Notes: generated by a model not told the origin, from the sequence alone. A DNA stretch of 64,000 nt from Parvibaculum sp039973015 (GCF_039973015.1 NZ_JBDWLT010000008.1:620001-684000), one strand, 5' to 3'; counted from the first letter of the stretch, positions 1 to 9,150 are shown. Made by a program: numbers and translations.

Positions 1-2062
1 CGAGGATCGCGCCGACATCCGCATCGCGGACGTCCGTCACGACGCCTTCCTCGAAACAGCGCGCCGCTTCGAGCGCCTGAATGTAGAGGAAGCGGTTTTT
101 CAGCTCCTGCACCTCAAGCGTTTCCGGGTCGAGGCTCTTGCCGACGAGTTCGGCGAGGCCCGGCCAGAGTTTTTTCTTGCCGTCCTTGTTTTCCGGGGCG
201 GGATAATCGTAGAAGCCCTTGCCCGCCTTCTTGCCGACGCGGCCAAGCTTCACGACCATTTCCTCAAGAAGCTGGTCGGCGGGACCGGAGACATATTTGT
301 CGCCCAGATCCTTCTTCGTCTGCTCGCGCACCTTGTAGGCAAGGTCGAGCGCGACCTCGTCGTTCAGCGCGAGCGGCGCCATCGGCATGCCGGTCATCTT
401 GCCGACATTCTCGATCATGGCGGGGGGCACGCCCTCGCCCAGCATCGCGATGCCTTCACCGACATAGGTGCCGAAGCAGCGCGACGTGTAGAAGCCGCGG
501 CTGTCGTTAACGACGATGGGCGTTTTGCGAATCTGCTTCACATAGTCCATCGCCTTGGCGAGCGTCTCGTCGCTGGTCTTCTTGCCCATGATGATTTCGA
601 CAAGCTGCATCTTGTCGACGGGCGAGAAGAAATGGATACCGATGAAGTTGTCCGGTTTCGCGGACGCTTCGGCAAGGCCGGTGATCGGCAGGGTCGAGGT
701 GTTGGAGCCGTAGATGCCACCTTCGGCGAGCATGGGCTCCGACTTCTTTGTGACTTCCGCCTTGATGTCGCGGCTTTCGAAGACAGCCTCGATGACGAGA
801 TCGGCACCCTTGAGGTCATCGTAATTCGTCGTCGGCTTGATGAGGCCGAGAAGCTTGTCCGCCTTTTCCTGCGTGGTCTTGCCGCGCTCGAGCGCCTTGG
901 CGAGGAGCTTCTCGGAATAGGCCTTGCCCTTTTCGGCATTGGCCTGATCCGTGTCGAGGAGCACGACCTCCATACCGGCCTGAGCCGAGACGTAAGCGAT
1001 GCCCGCGCCCATCATGCCCGCGCCGAGAATGCCGAGCTTCTTCACCTGGAAAGGAGCAACGCCCGCAGGGCGGCGCGCGCCCTTGGCGAGTTCCTGCATG
1101 GAGAGGAAGAGCGAACGGATCATCGCCTTGGAGCGCGGGTCCATCAGCAGCTTGGTGAAGTAGCGCGTCTCGATGCGGATACCCGCTTCCATCGGCACCT
1201 GCAGACCTTCATAGACGCAGGACATGATGTAGCGCTGCGCCGGGAAGTTGCCATGCGTCTGCTTGTGGAGCGTCGCATTGCCGATGGTGAAGACCTGCGA
1301 GCCGCCCTTCCCGTTCGGATCGCCGCCGGGCACCTTGTAGCCGGGCATATCCCAGGGCTGCACGGCGATCGGATAGACCTCGGGGCCCTTCTTGCCGAGC
1401 TTGATCTTGTCTTGCGCGAGACCTTCCTTGAGCCAGGCCTTTGCGGCGGCCACTTCCTCGCCGGGTTCGACGAGCTTGTGGCATATGCCGGCCTTCACGG
1501 CCTTTTCCGGCGTGAGAGCCGTGCCCTGAAGGATCAGAGGCAGGGCGGCCTGCGCGCCGATGAGACGCGGCAAACGCTGCGTGCCGCCGCCACCGGGGAG
1601 AAGGCCGACCTTCGCTTCCGGCAGACCGATCTGCGTCTTCGGTTTGTTGCCCACGACGCGGTAATGACAGGCGAGCGTGACTTCGAGACCGCCGCCGAGC
1701 GCCGTGCCATTGATCGCGGCGGCGACCGGCTTGCCGCAGGTTTCGAGCGAGCGCAGCAGCATGTTGAACTTGAGGTTGCCCTCATACATCGCCTTGACGC
1801 GATCTTCCTTCGAGCCTTCACCGGAACCGCCAGCCTGACCGCCCATCATGGAAAGGTCGGCACCGGCGCAGAAGGCATCCTTGCCGGAGGTGAGGACGGC
1901 GCCCTTGACCGCGTCGTCGCTCATGATCTTTTCGATGATCGACGCCATATCGCCCATCGAGCCCTGCGAGAGCACGTTCATCGAGCGGTTCGGCATGTCC
2001 CATGTAATGAGCGCGATACCGTCGCCATCGACTTCGAATTTGAAGTTTTCATAAGTGGTCAT
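1..2062 (-). CDS. Bifunctional enoyl-CoA hydratase / 3-hydroxyacyl-CoA dehydrogenase (FadB/FadJ type), 3' end cut by window
   Basis: This is the multifunctional beta-oxidation enzyme that hydrates enoyl-CoA and oxidises 3-hydroxyacyl-CoA with NAD. The frame is open for 687 codons and runs off the window edge. The N-terminal crotonase domain (about residues 1-200) shows PVAAAINGTALGGGLE and a GGGGTQRLPR segment. A Rossmann domain follows at about residue 340 with GILGAGMMGAGIA, and HFFSPVDKMQLVEII matches the 3HCDH catalytic region. The ATG start lies 9 bases downstream of the thiolase stop, so the two genes form one transcription unit. Family identity is firm. FadB versus FadJ naming cannot be decided from this fragment. 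Confidence 0.93.
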   Translation of the reverse strand, partial: MTTYENFKFEVDGDGIALITWDMPNRSMNVLSQGSMGDMASIIEKIMSDDAVKGAVLTSGKDAFCAGADLSMMGGQAGGSGEGSKEDRVKAMYEGNLKFNMLLRSLETCGKPVAAAINGTALGGGLEVTLACHYRVVGNKPKTQIGLPEAKVGLLPGGGGTQRLPRLIGAQAALPLILQGTALTPEKAVKAGICHKLVEPGEEVAAAKAWLKEGLAQDKIKLGKKGPEVYPIAVQPWDMPGYKVPGGDPNGKGGSQVFTIGNATLHKQTHGNFPAQRYIMSCVYEGLQVPMEAGIRIETRYFTKLLMDPRSKAMIRSLFLSMQELAKGARRPAGVAPFQVKKLGILGAGMMGAGIAYVSAQAGMEVVLLDTDQANAEKGKAYSEKLLAKALERGKTTQEKADKLLGLIKPTTNYDDLKGADLVIEAVFESRDIKAEVTKKSEPMLAEGGIYGSNTSTLPITGLAEASAKPDNFIGIHFFSPVDKMQLVEIIMGKKTSDETLAKAMDYVKQIRKTPIVVNDSRGFYTSRCFGTYVGEGIAMLGEGVPPAMIENVGKMTGMPMAPLALNDEVALDLAYKVREQTKKDLGDKYVSGPADQLLEEMVVKLGRVGKKAGKGFYDYPAPENKDGKKKLWPGLAELVGKSLDPETLEVQELKNRFLYIQALEAARCFEEGVVTDVRDADVGAIL

Positions 2063-2071
2063 GTCTCTACC

Positions 2072-3277
2072 TCACACGCGTTCGATGATGGTGGCCGTGC
2101 CCATGCCCGCGCCGACGCAAAGCGTAACGAGCGCGGTGTTGAGATCGCGGCGTTCGAGCTCGTCGAGCACAGTGCCGAGGATCATGCCGCCGGTGGCACC
2201 CAGCGGATGACCCATGGCGATGGCGCCGCCATTCACGTTCATCTTGTCGTGCGGGATATCGAGCGCCTGCATCATACGGAGCACGACGGAGGCGAAGGCT
2301 TCGTTGAGTTCGTAGAGGTCGATGTCTTCCGGCTTCATGCCCGCCTTGGCGAGCGCCTTGCGCGACACATCGGCCGGACCCGTGAGCATGATGCAGGGTT
2401 CGGAGCCGATGGAGGCCATGGCACGAATGCGGGCGCGCGGCTTCAGGCCCATCGCCTTGCCGGTTTCGAGATTGCCGACGAGGACAGCCGAGGCGCCGTC
2501 GACGATGCCGGACGAATTGCCCGCGTGGTGGCAGTGGGTGATTTCTTCCACTTCGGGGTAGCGCTCCAGCGCCACGCCATCGAAAGCGAATTCGCCGAGC
2601 GAGGCAAAGGAAGGTGCGAGCGCGCCGAGCGACTGCATCGTCGCTTCGGGACGCATATGCTCGTCATGGTCGAGGATGGTGAGGCCATTGATGTCCTTCA
2701 CCGGAATGACGGAGCCCTTGAAATAGCCCTTGTCCCAGGCATTCTTCGCGCGCTTCTGGCTTTCGACGGCATAGGCGTCGACGTCTGCCCGGGAGAAGCC
2801 GTATTTGGTGCAGATGAGGTCAGCGCCGATGCCCTGGGGCGTGAAGTAGGACTTGAAGGCAATGCCCGGATCGGTGGACCAGGAACCGCCCGATGCGCCC
2901 ATGCCAACGCGAGACATGCTTTCGACGCCGCCGCCAATCGCCATGTCGGCTTCACCGGAAATGACCTTCGCAGCCGCCATGTTGGTTGCCTCGAGGCCCG
3001 AAGCACAGAAACGGTTGATCTGCACACCGGCCGTCGTCTGCGCATAGTCCGCGTTCAACACGGCGATGCGGGCGATGTCGCCGCCCTGCTCGCCGACAGG
3101 ATCGACGCAGCCAAGCACAACGTCATCGACCTTCGAAGTGTCGAGGCCGTTGCGGTCGCGGATCGCCTTCAGCGTCTGCGTGGAAAGTTCGAGCGCCGTC
3201 ACTTCGTGCAGCGCGCCATCCTTCTTGCCCTTGCCGCGGGGCGTGCGGACGGTGTCATAGACATAACAATCGGTCAT
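2072..3277 (-). CDS. Acetyl-CoA C-acetyltransferase (FadA-type thiolase)
   Basis: Thiolytic cleavage of 3-ketoacyl-CoA is the last step of beta-oxidation. The protein has 401 residues, normal for the family. The nucleophilic cysteine is in NRFCASGLEAT (Cys91). The GGAIAMGHPLGATG block carries the catalytic His, and CVGAGMGTA near the C-terminus carries the second active-site Cys. It lies between the acyl-CoA dehydrogenase gene upstream and the hydratase/dehydrogenase gene downstream on the same strand, as expected for a fatty-acid degradation operon. FadA-type rather than PhaA-type is inferred from this pairing. Confidence 0.95.
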   Translation of the reverse strand: MTDCYVYDTVRTPRGKGKKDGALHEVTALELSTQTLKAIRDRNGLDTSKVDDVVLGCVDPVGEQGGDIARIAVLNADYAQTTAGVQINRFCASGLEATNMAAAKVISGEADMAIGGGVESMSRVGMGASGGSWSTDPGIAFKSYFTPQGIGADLICTKYGFSRADVDAYAVESQKRAKNAWDKGYFKGSVIPVKDINGLTILDHDEHMRPEATMQSLGALAPSFASLGEFAFDGVALERYPEVEEITHCHHAGNSSGIVDGASAVLVGNLETGKAMGLKPRARIRAMASIGSEPCIMLTGPADVSRKALAKAGMKPEDIDLYELNEAFASVVLRMMQALDIPHDKMNVNGGAIAMGHPLGATGGMILGTVLDELERRDLNTALVTLCVGAGMGTATIIERV

Positions 3278-3406
3278 TTCATGTCTCCCTGGGGGACGTT
3301 AAATCGGTTGGGGCCGTGCGTTGCGGCCGCCGTCTGCTCCGTTACTTGCGGCTCCTTCGACGAGGCGCCCCCTCCGTTTGAAGGAGGCGCTTCGCCGGGA
3401 ACAGCT

Positions 3407-4558
3407 TCAGAGCGAGCGGGCAATGAGCATCTTCATGATCTCGTTGGTGCCGCCGTAGATCTTCTGGATGCGGGCGTTCGTGTAGAGCTTCGCGATGGGA
3501 TATTCCATCATGTAGCCATAGCCGCCGAAGAACTGCAGGCAGGTATCGATGATTTCGTTTTCCTTCTGCGTGGTCCACCACTTGGCCATGGCCGCTGTGG
3601 TGGGATCGAGCTTGCCGTCGAGCAGCTTCACGGCGCAGTCGTCGGTGAAGACGCGGGCAATCGTCGCCTCGGTCTTGCACTCGGCCAGTTTGAACTGCGT
3701 GTTCTGGAAATCAAGGATGCGCTGGCCGAAAGCGGTACGCTCCTTCACATAGTCGGCCGTGTATTTCAGGGCCATTTCCATTGCGACACAGGCCTGCACG
3801 GCGATGATGAGGCGCTCCTGCGGCAATTGCTGCATGAGCTGGATGAAGCCCTTGCCTTCTTCCGCGCCGAGGAGATTCGAGGTCGGCACCTTCACTTCAT
3901 CGAAGAAGAGCTCGGAGGTGTCCTGCGCCTTCTGTCCCATCTTCTTCAGATTGCGGCCACGGCGGAAACCTTCAACCTCTTCGGTTTCGACCATGATGAG
4001 CGAGGTGCCCTTGGCGCCTGCCGCCGGATCGGTCTTCGCCACGACACAGACGAGGTTCGCCTGCTGGCCGTTGGTGATGAAGGTCTTCTGGCCGTTCACG
4101 ACGTACTGGTTGCCGACCTTCTTCGCCGTCGTCTTGACGCCCTGAAGGTCAGAGCCCGTACCCGGCTCGGTCATGGCGATGGCGCCGACAATCTCGCCCG
4201 ACGCCATTTTCGGCAGCCACTTCTTCTTCTGCTCCTCGGTGCCGTAGGACTGAATGTAGTGAGCGACGATGCCCGAATGAACCGAGTTGCCGAAACCGGA
4301 AATGCCGGCGCGGCCCTGCTCTTCGGCAATGACCATCTCATGGCCGAAGTTACCGCCGCCGCCGCCATATTCCTCCTTGATCGACGCGCAGAGAATGCCG
4401 GCTTCACCTGCCTTCAGCCATGCTTCGCGATCCACATGGCCCTGCTCCTCCCAGCGCTCGACATGAGGCTGGAATTCCCTTTCATAGAACTTGGCGACTG
4501 CGCCCTGGAGGATCTGCAATTCCTCGTTAAGCCAAGGCGATTTGTATTCGGCATTCAT
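3407..4558 (-). CDS. Acyl-CoA dehydrogenase (383 aa)
   Basis: FAD-dependent enzyme that introduces the alpha,beta double bond into acyl-CoA. Length matches the standard ~380-residue family. Visible signatures are AMTEPGTGSDLQGVKTTA (substrate/FAD region), QNTQFKLAE, and the C-terminal FGGYGYMMEYPIAKLYTNAR block followed by IYGGTNEIMK. In this last segment the usual catalytic-loop Glu position reads IYGGTNE, the isovaleryl/long-chain style, in which the base lies elsewhere. It is the third gene of the minus-strand operon, 129 bases upstream of the thiolase. The chain-length preference is not readable from sequence. Confidence 0.94.
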   Translation of the reverse strand: MNAEYKSPWLNEELQILQGAVAKFYEREFQPHVERWEEQGHVDREAWLKAGEAGILCASIKEEYGGGGGNFGHEMVIAEEQGRAGISGFGNSVHSGIVAHYIQSYGTEEQKKKWLPKMASGEIVGAIAMTEPGTGSDLQGVKTTAKKVGNQYVVNGQKTFITNGQQANLVCVVAKTDPAAGAKGTSLIMVETEEVEGFRRGRNLKKMGQKAQDTSELFFDEVKVPTSNLLGAEEGKGFIQLMQQLPQERLIIAVQACVAMEMALKYTADYVKERTAFGQRILDFQNTQFKLAECKTEATIARVFTDDCAVKLLDGKLDPTTAAMAKWWTTQKENEIIDTCLQFFGGYGYMMEYPIAKLYTNARIQKIYGGTNEIMKMLIARSL

Positions 4559-4584
4559 TCGTCGTTCTCCCTGAGACGTCCCGT

Positions 4585-6378
4585 TCAGAACTCGTTTGCG
4601 GCCAACGCCATCATGGGAGCGGCACCGTGACGGATGCGCGCGAGATGCGTCGCCGTCTCCGGCACCACATGTTCCATGTAGTAGCGGCCGGTTTTTATTT
4701 TCGTTTCGTAATAGGCCTTGTCCCCGTCCTTTGCGGCGGGGAGCTTGTCATTCGCAACCTTCGCCATCATGGCCCACATGAAAGCAATGCCCGTCACCCC
4801 GAAAAGGTGCATGTAGGGCGTGGACCCGGCGCCGGCGTTGTCCGGGTTTTCGAGTGCGTTTTCCATGAACCACATGGTTGCGGCTTCGAGATCCTTGCGC
4901 GCGCCAGCCAGCGGCGCGACGAAAGGCTTCATCTTTTCGTCGCCCTCATTCGCCGCCACGAAATCATCCACGGCCTTGAAGAAGGCGAAGACACCGCGGC
5001 CGCCATTCTGCGCGAGCTTGCGGCCAACAAGGTCAAGCGCCTGCACGCCGTTGGCACCTTCATAGATCATGGCGATGCGGGCATCGCGCACGAACTGCTC
5101 CATGCCCCATTCCGCGATATAGCCGTGACCGCCATAGACCTGCTGCGCATCGACCGCATTCATGAAGCCGCGATCCGTGAAGTAGCCCTTCAGCACCGGC
5201 GTCAGCAAAGCCATCATGTCGTCGCCGAACTCGCGCGTCTTTTCGTCATCCGAGCGATGCGAGAGATCGCCATGCAGCGCCGTCCAGACGAGGAGCGCAC
5301 GCGAGCCTTCGTTGAAGGCCTTGATGTCGAGCAACATACGGCGGATGTCGGGGTGAACGATCAGCGGATCGGCGGGCTTGTCCTCCGCTTTCGGACCAGT
5401 GAGCGAGCGGCCCTGCAGACGTTCGAGCGCATAGGTCACAGCATTCTGATAGGCCACTTCCGACTGCGAGAGGCCCTGAAGGCCAACGCCGAGGCGCGCT
5501 TCGTTCATCATCGTGAACATGGCACGAAGCCCCTTGTGCTCTTCGCCCACGAGCCAGCCGATCGCCTCATCATAGTTGAGGACACAGGTGGCATTGCCGT
5601 GAATACCCATCTTCTCTTCGAGCGACCCGCAGGAAACGCCATTGCGATCCCCAAGCGAGCCGTCGTCATTGACGAGAAATTTCGGCACGAGAAAGAGCGA
5701 AATGCCTTTCACGCCTTCCGGTGCCCCTTCGATGCGGGCAAGCACGAGATGAAGGATGTTGTCGGCAAGATCATGCTCGCCGGCCGAGATGAAAATCTTC
5801 TGACCGCTGATCTTGTAGGACCCATCGCCAACCGGCACGGCCTTCGAGCGCAGAAGGCCGAGGTCGGTTCCGCAATGGGGCTCGGTCAGGTTCATCGTGC
5901 CGGTCCATTCGCCGGTCACGAGCTTCGGCAGGTACTTGTCCTTCTGCTCCTGCGTACCGTGTTGTGACAGCGCGGAATAGGCACCGTGGGAGAGGCCCGG
6001 ATACATGCCGAAGGCCATGTTCGCGGAGGACACCATCTCGTTGAAGATGACGCCGAGCGCATTGGGCAGGCCCTGACCGCCGTAATCCTTGTCGGCAACG
6101 AGCGCGGGCCAGCCGCCATCGACGAGCAGCTTGTATGCTTCCTTGAAGCCCTTGGGCGTCGTCACGACACCATTTTCAAGCTTGCAGCCCTCGCGGTCGC
6201 CGACCTGATTGAGCGGCAGCAAAACTTCCTCGGTCAGCTTCGCAGCTTCTTCGAGAATGGCGTCCACGAGGTCCGCCGGTGCGTCCTCAAACCCGGGCAG
6301 GCTCGCATATTGCGAGAAGTCCAGCAGCTCGTTCAGCAGAAAGCGATATTCGCGCAGCGGTGCTTTGTAGGTCGGCAT
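4585..6378 (-). CDS. Acyl-CoA dehydrogenase, long form with C-terminal extension (597 aa)
   Basis: Second acyl-CoA dehydrogenase of the operon, belonging to the ~590-residue subfamily (related to FadE-type and DmdC enzymes) that carries an extra N-terminal segment and a C-terminal helical domain. TEPHCGTDLGLLRSKA is the substrate/FAD region. QVYGGHGYIAEWGMEQ followed by MIYEGANGVQALDLVGRKL holds the probable catalytic glutamate. The ATG start is 56 bases downstream of the merR stop, and the stop is 26 bases before the next acyl-CoA dehydrogenase start. Two dehydrogenases of different class in one operon suggest a broad chain-length range. That is inference. Confidence 0.93.
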   Translation of the reverse strand: MPTYKAPLREYRFLLNELLDFSQYASLPGFEDAPADLVDAILEEAAKLTEEVLLPLNQVGDREGCKLENGVVTTPKGFKEAYKLLVDGGWPALVADKDYGGQGLPNALGVIFNEMVSSANMAFGMYPGLSHGAYSALSQHGTQEQKDKYLPKLVTGEWTGTMNLTEPHCGTDLGLLRSKAVPVGDGSYKISGQKIFISAGEHDLADNILHLVLARIEGAPEGVKGISLFLVPKFLVNDDGSLGDRNGVSCGSLEEKMGIHGNATCVLNYDEAIGWLVGEEHKGLRAMFTMMNEARLGVGLQGLSQSEVAYQNAVTYALERLQGRSLTGPKAEDKPADPLIVHPDIRRMLLDIKAFNEGSRALLVWTALHGDLSHRSDDEKTREFGDDMMALLTPVLKGYFTDRGFMNAVDAQQVYGGHGYIAEWGMEQFVRDARIAMIYEGANGVQALDLVGRKLAQNGGRGVFAFFKAVDDFVAANEGDEKMKPFVAPLAGARKDLEAATMWFMENALENPDNAGAGSTPYMHLFGVTGIAFMWAMMAKVANDKLPAAKDGDKAYYETKIKTGRYYMEHVVPETATHLARIRHGAAPMMALAANEF

Positions 6379-6434
6379 GAGTGTCCTCTCCGGCAGGTAA
6401 GCTGCGCCCCTATTGCCAGGGGCGCGCGATTACC

Positions 6435-6956
6435 TCAGACGATAGCCTTTTCCGGCTTCTTCGTCTTTGCCGGACGGGCGGTCGATTTTGCCGCAGCCGC
6501 GCCGTTGCCTGCCGCCTTTACCTGCTCGACGATCTGCGCCTCGAGGCGAGCGCAGCTTTCCTCCAGCGTCCTGATCTGGAGGTCGATTTCGCGGCGCTGC
6601 TCATCAAGCTGGGCGATGCGCTTGCGAAACTTGCCGACCGCGACCCGGTTCTGTGTCTCACAACCGTCATGCTGATCGTAAAGGCTCAGGATTTCCTTGA
6701 TCTCGGCCAAGGCGAGACCGACGTTCTTGCCGCGTACGATCAGCGTCAGGCGGGCGCGATCGCGCGGATGGTAGATGCGGGTCTGGCCACGGCGCTCGGG
6801 GCTCAACAGACCCTTGTCCTCATAGAAACGGATGGCGCGCGTGGTCAGGCCGAATTCCTCGGCAAGTTCCGTGATTGAAAAGGTGACGCCGTTCGCCATC
6901 TCGCCGCCATTGTGCCGGTGGGTTGTGCCGGAGGCCTCGTGAAGCTGCTGTTCCAT
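6435..6956 (-). CDS. MerR-family regulator of the acyl-CoA degradation operon
   Basis: A winged-helix MerR HTH begins at about residue 26 (FSITELAEEFGLTTRAIRFYEDKGLLSP, written in part here) and is followed by YHPRDRARLTLIVRGKNVGL and a C-terminal coiled coil (about residues 100-150). The tail is Lys/Ala rich and there is no metal-binding cysteine set, which fits the LiuR/fatty-acid type rather than the metal sensors. The start could also be the internal Met at residue 20 (MANGVTF). It is the first gene of the beta-oxidation operon, and a TTGACG/CGTCAA palindrome lies about 130 bases upstream, so autoregulation and control of the operon are likely. Confidence 0.9.
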   Translation of the reverse strand: MEQQLHEASGTTHRHNGGEMANGVTFSITELAEEFGLTTRAIRFYEDKGLLSPERRGQTRIYHPRDRARLTLIVRGKNVGLALAEIKEILSLYDQHDGCETQNRVAVGKFRKRIAQLDEQRREIDLQIRTLEESCARLEAQIVEQVKAAGNGAAAAKSTARPAKTKKPEKAIV

Positions 6957-7083
6957 GTTTCTCTCCCTGACTTCGGGCCGTGCGCCGCTGTCCTCCCGAA
7001 TGGGACGCGGTGCCCTCCCGGGCGCTTCAAACTGGAATTTTTGGCCGTTTTCAGCCAGTTTTTAAAAGTAGACCGAAATCTAG

Positions 7084-7105
7084 TTGACGTTGACGTAAGC
7101 GTCAA
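7084..7105. promoter_or_regulatory. Candidate MerR (LiuR-like) operator
   Basis: Positions 7090-7105 form TTGACG-TAAG-CGTCAA, a perfect 6-bp inverted repeat with a 4-bp spacer. A further TTGACG directly abuts it at 7084. Read on the minus strand, the palindrome supplies a TTGACG -35 box followed 17 bases later by TAGATT, in front of merR. The spacing and symmetry fit an operator of the MerR regulator encoded at 6435-6956, since MerR-type regulators of acyl-CoA catabolism use ACGT-containing palindromes. Assignment to this regulator is inference. The divergent CAP lipoprotein gene could also be affected. Confidence 0.6.
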
Positions 7106-7182
7106 TGGCATCGCGAAAACTTTTTGGAGCGAGGGGCCCGCAATGGTCTAGTGGGCCCGAAAAGGGAAAAATAACGGAGAGC

Positions 7183-7752
7183 ATGAAAATGAACCGCATC
7201 GCCGCCGCCGGATTTGCCTTTCTGGCCCTCGCCTTCCTTGCCGGATGCGCGACGCAGGGAAGCGGGACGCCCCAGAAGCCCAAAGAGGTCAACACAACGA
7301 CGCTGCCCGCAGAGGCAAGCGCCGCGGCGCAGACCCATGCCGGGCTGAGCGCGGCGATCCTGCGGGCGGTGAACGCCTACCGCGCGGAGAAAGGGCTTGG
7401 ACAACTTGCCGCCGACGCAAACCTGCAACGCATTGCAGCGGTCCATGCGGCGGACATGCAACTGCGCGGTTTCTTCGGTCACTTCAACCCGGAAGGCCAG
7501 GGGCCGCGCGAACGGATGATGGCGGTAGAGCCCGGCTTTACCGGACGCGTTGCCGAAAACATCGAAGTGGTGGAAGGGCCGAGCTATGGCGCGATGAGCG
7601 ATACGGAACTCGCAAACTTCATGGTCAAGAAATGGATCGAAAGCCCGATGCACCGCAAGAACATCAAGGCACCCGAGATGACGGAGAGCGGCGTCGGCAT
7701 AGCCCGGCAAGGCGACCGGATCATTGCCGCGCAGGTTTTCGGCGGCCCCTGA
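7183..7752 (+). CDS. CAP/SCP-domain lipoprotein
   Basis: An N-terminal hydrophobic signal ends in LAGC (Cys22), a lipobox, so the 189-residue product should be a lipid-anchored envelope protein. The mature part is a CAP (SCP/PR1-like) domain: an RAVNAYRAEKGLG helix, LQRIAAVHAADM, GHFNPEGQGPRERM with a conserved His, and MVKKWIESPMHRKNI. A purine-rich CGGAGA lies 5 bases before the chosen ATG, which is why I start here and not at an in-frame ATG further upstream. The biological role of bacterial CAP proteins is largely unknown. It is divergent from merR. Confidence 0.85.
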   Translation: MKMNRIAAAGFAFLALAFLAGCATQGSGTPQKPKEVNTTTLPAEASAAAQTHAGLSAAILRAVNAYRAEKGLGQLAADANLQRIAAVHAADMQLRGFFGHFNPEGQGPRERMMAVEPGFTGRVAENIEVVEGPSYGAMSDTELANFMVKKWIESPMHRKNIKAPEMTESGVGIARQGDRIIAAQVFGGP

Positions 7753-7826
7753 ACCTTTCTCTGAATGGCATTGCGGGCGGACGGGCGCAGTGAGATGCTG
7801 CGGCGTTGTTTTCGGGGGCCCGGATC

Positions 7827-8909
7827 ATGAAACGCAGAGACTTTCTCGGCGCTGCGGCAGGCGCAATCGCGCTGCCTGGCGTCGTCACGGCGGCGCGCGC
7901 GGCAGACGCCATTGAGTGGCGCATGGCAACCTGCTGGCCCAAGGGGGCGCCGGGCGTCGGCGTCAATGCGCAACGTCTTGCCGACAGGATCGGCGCGATG
8001 TCAGGCGGACGGTTGCGCGTGAAGCTCTATGGCGCGGATGAAATCGTGCCGCCCTTCGAGGTTTTCGATGCCGTCTCGCGGGGCGTTTGCGAGATGGGTC
8101 ACGGAACGCCCTACTACTGGCAGGGCAAGAACCCGGCCTTCCACTACTTCACCGGCGTCCCTTTCGGGCTGACCGCGCCAGAGACCGCGGGCTGGCTTGC
8201 CCATGGCGGCGGCCAGGCACTCTGGGACGAGGCCTATGCGCCTTTCGGCGTTCTGCCCTTTTATGCCGGCTCCAGCGGCGTACAGGCGGGGGGCTGGTTC
8301 AAGCGCGAGATCAAGACGCTCGATGACCTGAAGGGGCTGAGTTTCCGCATCGCGGGGCTTGGCGGCGAGGTAATGCGCCGTCTCGGCACCACGGTCGTGC
8401 TGACGCCGCCCGGCGAGATATTCACCTCGATGAAGACCGGTACCATCGACGCCGCCGAATGGGTCGGCCCCTGGAATGACATCGCCTTCGGGCTCAACAA
8501 GGTGGCGAAATACTACTACCTGCCCGCCTTTCACGAGGCAGGGCCCTCGCTTGAACTCATGGTTTCGAAAGAGAAGTTCGAGACGCTGCCCGATGACCTC
8601 AAGGAGATCGTGCACGGTGCGGCGCTCGCCTCCGCCGCCGAAACGCTGGCCGACTTCACCTTTCACAATATCGAGGCTTTTGCCCAACTCGTCGCGGCGG
8701 GGGGCACGGAACTGCGAGAATGGCCCGAGCCGGTCGCGGCCGCCATGGCGGAGGCCTCGCAGGAGGTGCTGGCGGAACTTGCGGGATCAAGCGACCTCGC
8801 AGGGCGGATCGCCCTTTCCTATCGCGATTACCTCGCCAAGGCGCGGGAATGGTCGAAATGGAGCGATGCCGCCATGCTGAAGCTTCGCAACAGCCATCCG
8901 GCGGGCTGA
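7827..8909 (+). CDS. TRAP transporter substrate-binding protein, DctP family, Tat-exported
   Basis: The N-terminus MKRRDFLGAAAG is a twin-arginine signal and is followed by an AxA-type cleavage region (AARAAD), so a 360-residue periplasmic protein is predicted. The body has DctP features: LADRIGAMSGGRLRVKLY, an FEVFDAVSRGVCEMGH segment, GLSFRIAGLGGEVMRRLG, and IDAAEWVGPWNDIAFGL, resembling alpha-keto-acid/carboxylate binders of the TakP group. No DctQ or DctM membrane subunits are next to it, so either it is an orphan binder or its permease is encoded elsewhere. An alternative upstream start would spoil the Tat signal. Confidence 0.88.
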   Translation: MKRRDFLGAAAGAIALPGVVTAARAADAIEWRMATCWPKGAPGVGVNAQRLADRIGAMSGGRLRVKLYGADEIVPPFEVFDAVSRGVCEMGHGTPYYWQGKNPAFHYFTGVPFGLTAPETAGWLAHGGGQALWDEAYAPFGVLPFYAGSSGVQAGGWFKREIKTLDDLKGLSFRIAGLGGEVMRRLGTTVVLTPPGEIFTSMKTGTIDAAEWVGPWNDIAFGLNKVAKYYYLPAFHEAGPSLELMVSKEKFETLPDDLKEIVHGAALASAAETLADFTFHNIEAFAQLVAAGGTELREWPEPVAAAMAEASQEVLAELAGSSDLAGRIALSYRDYLAKAREWSKWSDAAMLKLRNSHPAG

Positions 8910-9003
8910 ACCTCCTCCCGCCTCAAGCGAAAAAATACCGGCATGGCACCAACTTAGCACCTCCGGTTAACGCCGTATTTACCGACCTTGCCGCTTTATT
9001 GTG

Positions 9004-9020
9004 CGTGCTGAAACAGCACG
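9004..9020. other. Perfect hairpin in front of the PodJ-like gene
   Basis: CGTGCTG-AAA-CAGCACG is a perfect 7-bp inverted repeat with a 3-base loop, in the 241-bp non-coding gap between the TRAP binding protein and the PodJ-like gene. There is no T-run after it, so it is a poor intrinsic terminator. It may be an operator or an mRNA structure. A CtrA-like TTAA-N7-TTTA lies at 8967-8981 and a TATACT -10-like hexamer at 9113-9118, both weak. Confidence 0.4.
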
Positions 9021-9150
9021 TCCCGGCACTTATTTGCGCGCCGAGGACGAGATCAGCGACCACAACAAGATTTTGGGTCAGTCCGTGTTTAGAAATACCA
9101 GATAGCGCGGTTTATACTGGCCCAAAGGGTTAACGGGCATAGTGATTCGG

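Noticed and set aside
3366..3390. GCGCC..CTCC/GGAGGCGC hairpin between the acyl-CoA dehydrogenase and thiolase genes
   Set aside because: No T-run in either direction, so not called as a terminator. It may be an mRNA processing or stability element.
632..4630. A 1332-codon open frame on the plus strand
   Set aside because: It is antisense to the whole beta-oxidation operon, whose enzymes carry clear catalytic motifs. The frame is a GC-rich mirror artefact.
8967..8981. CtrA-like TTAA-N7-TTTA upstream of the PodJ-like gene (and TTAA-N7-TTAG at 57838-57852)
   Set aside because: Each has one mismatch to TTAA-N7-TTAA. With such short motifs chance is a sufficient explanation.
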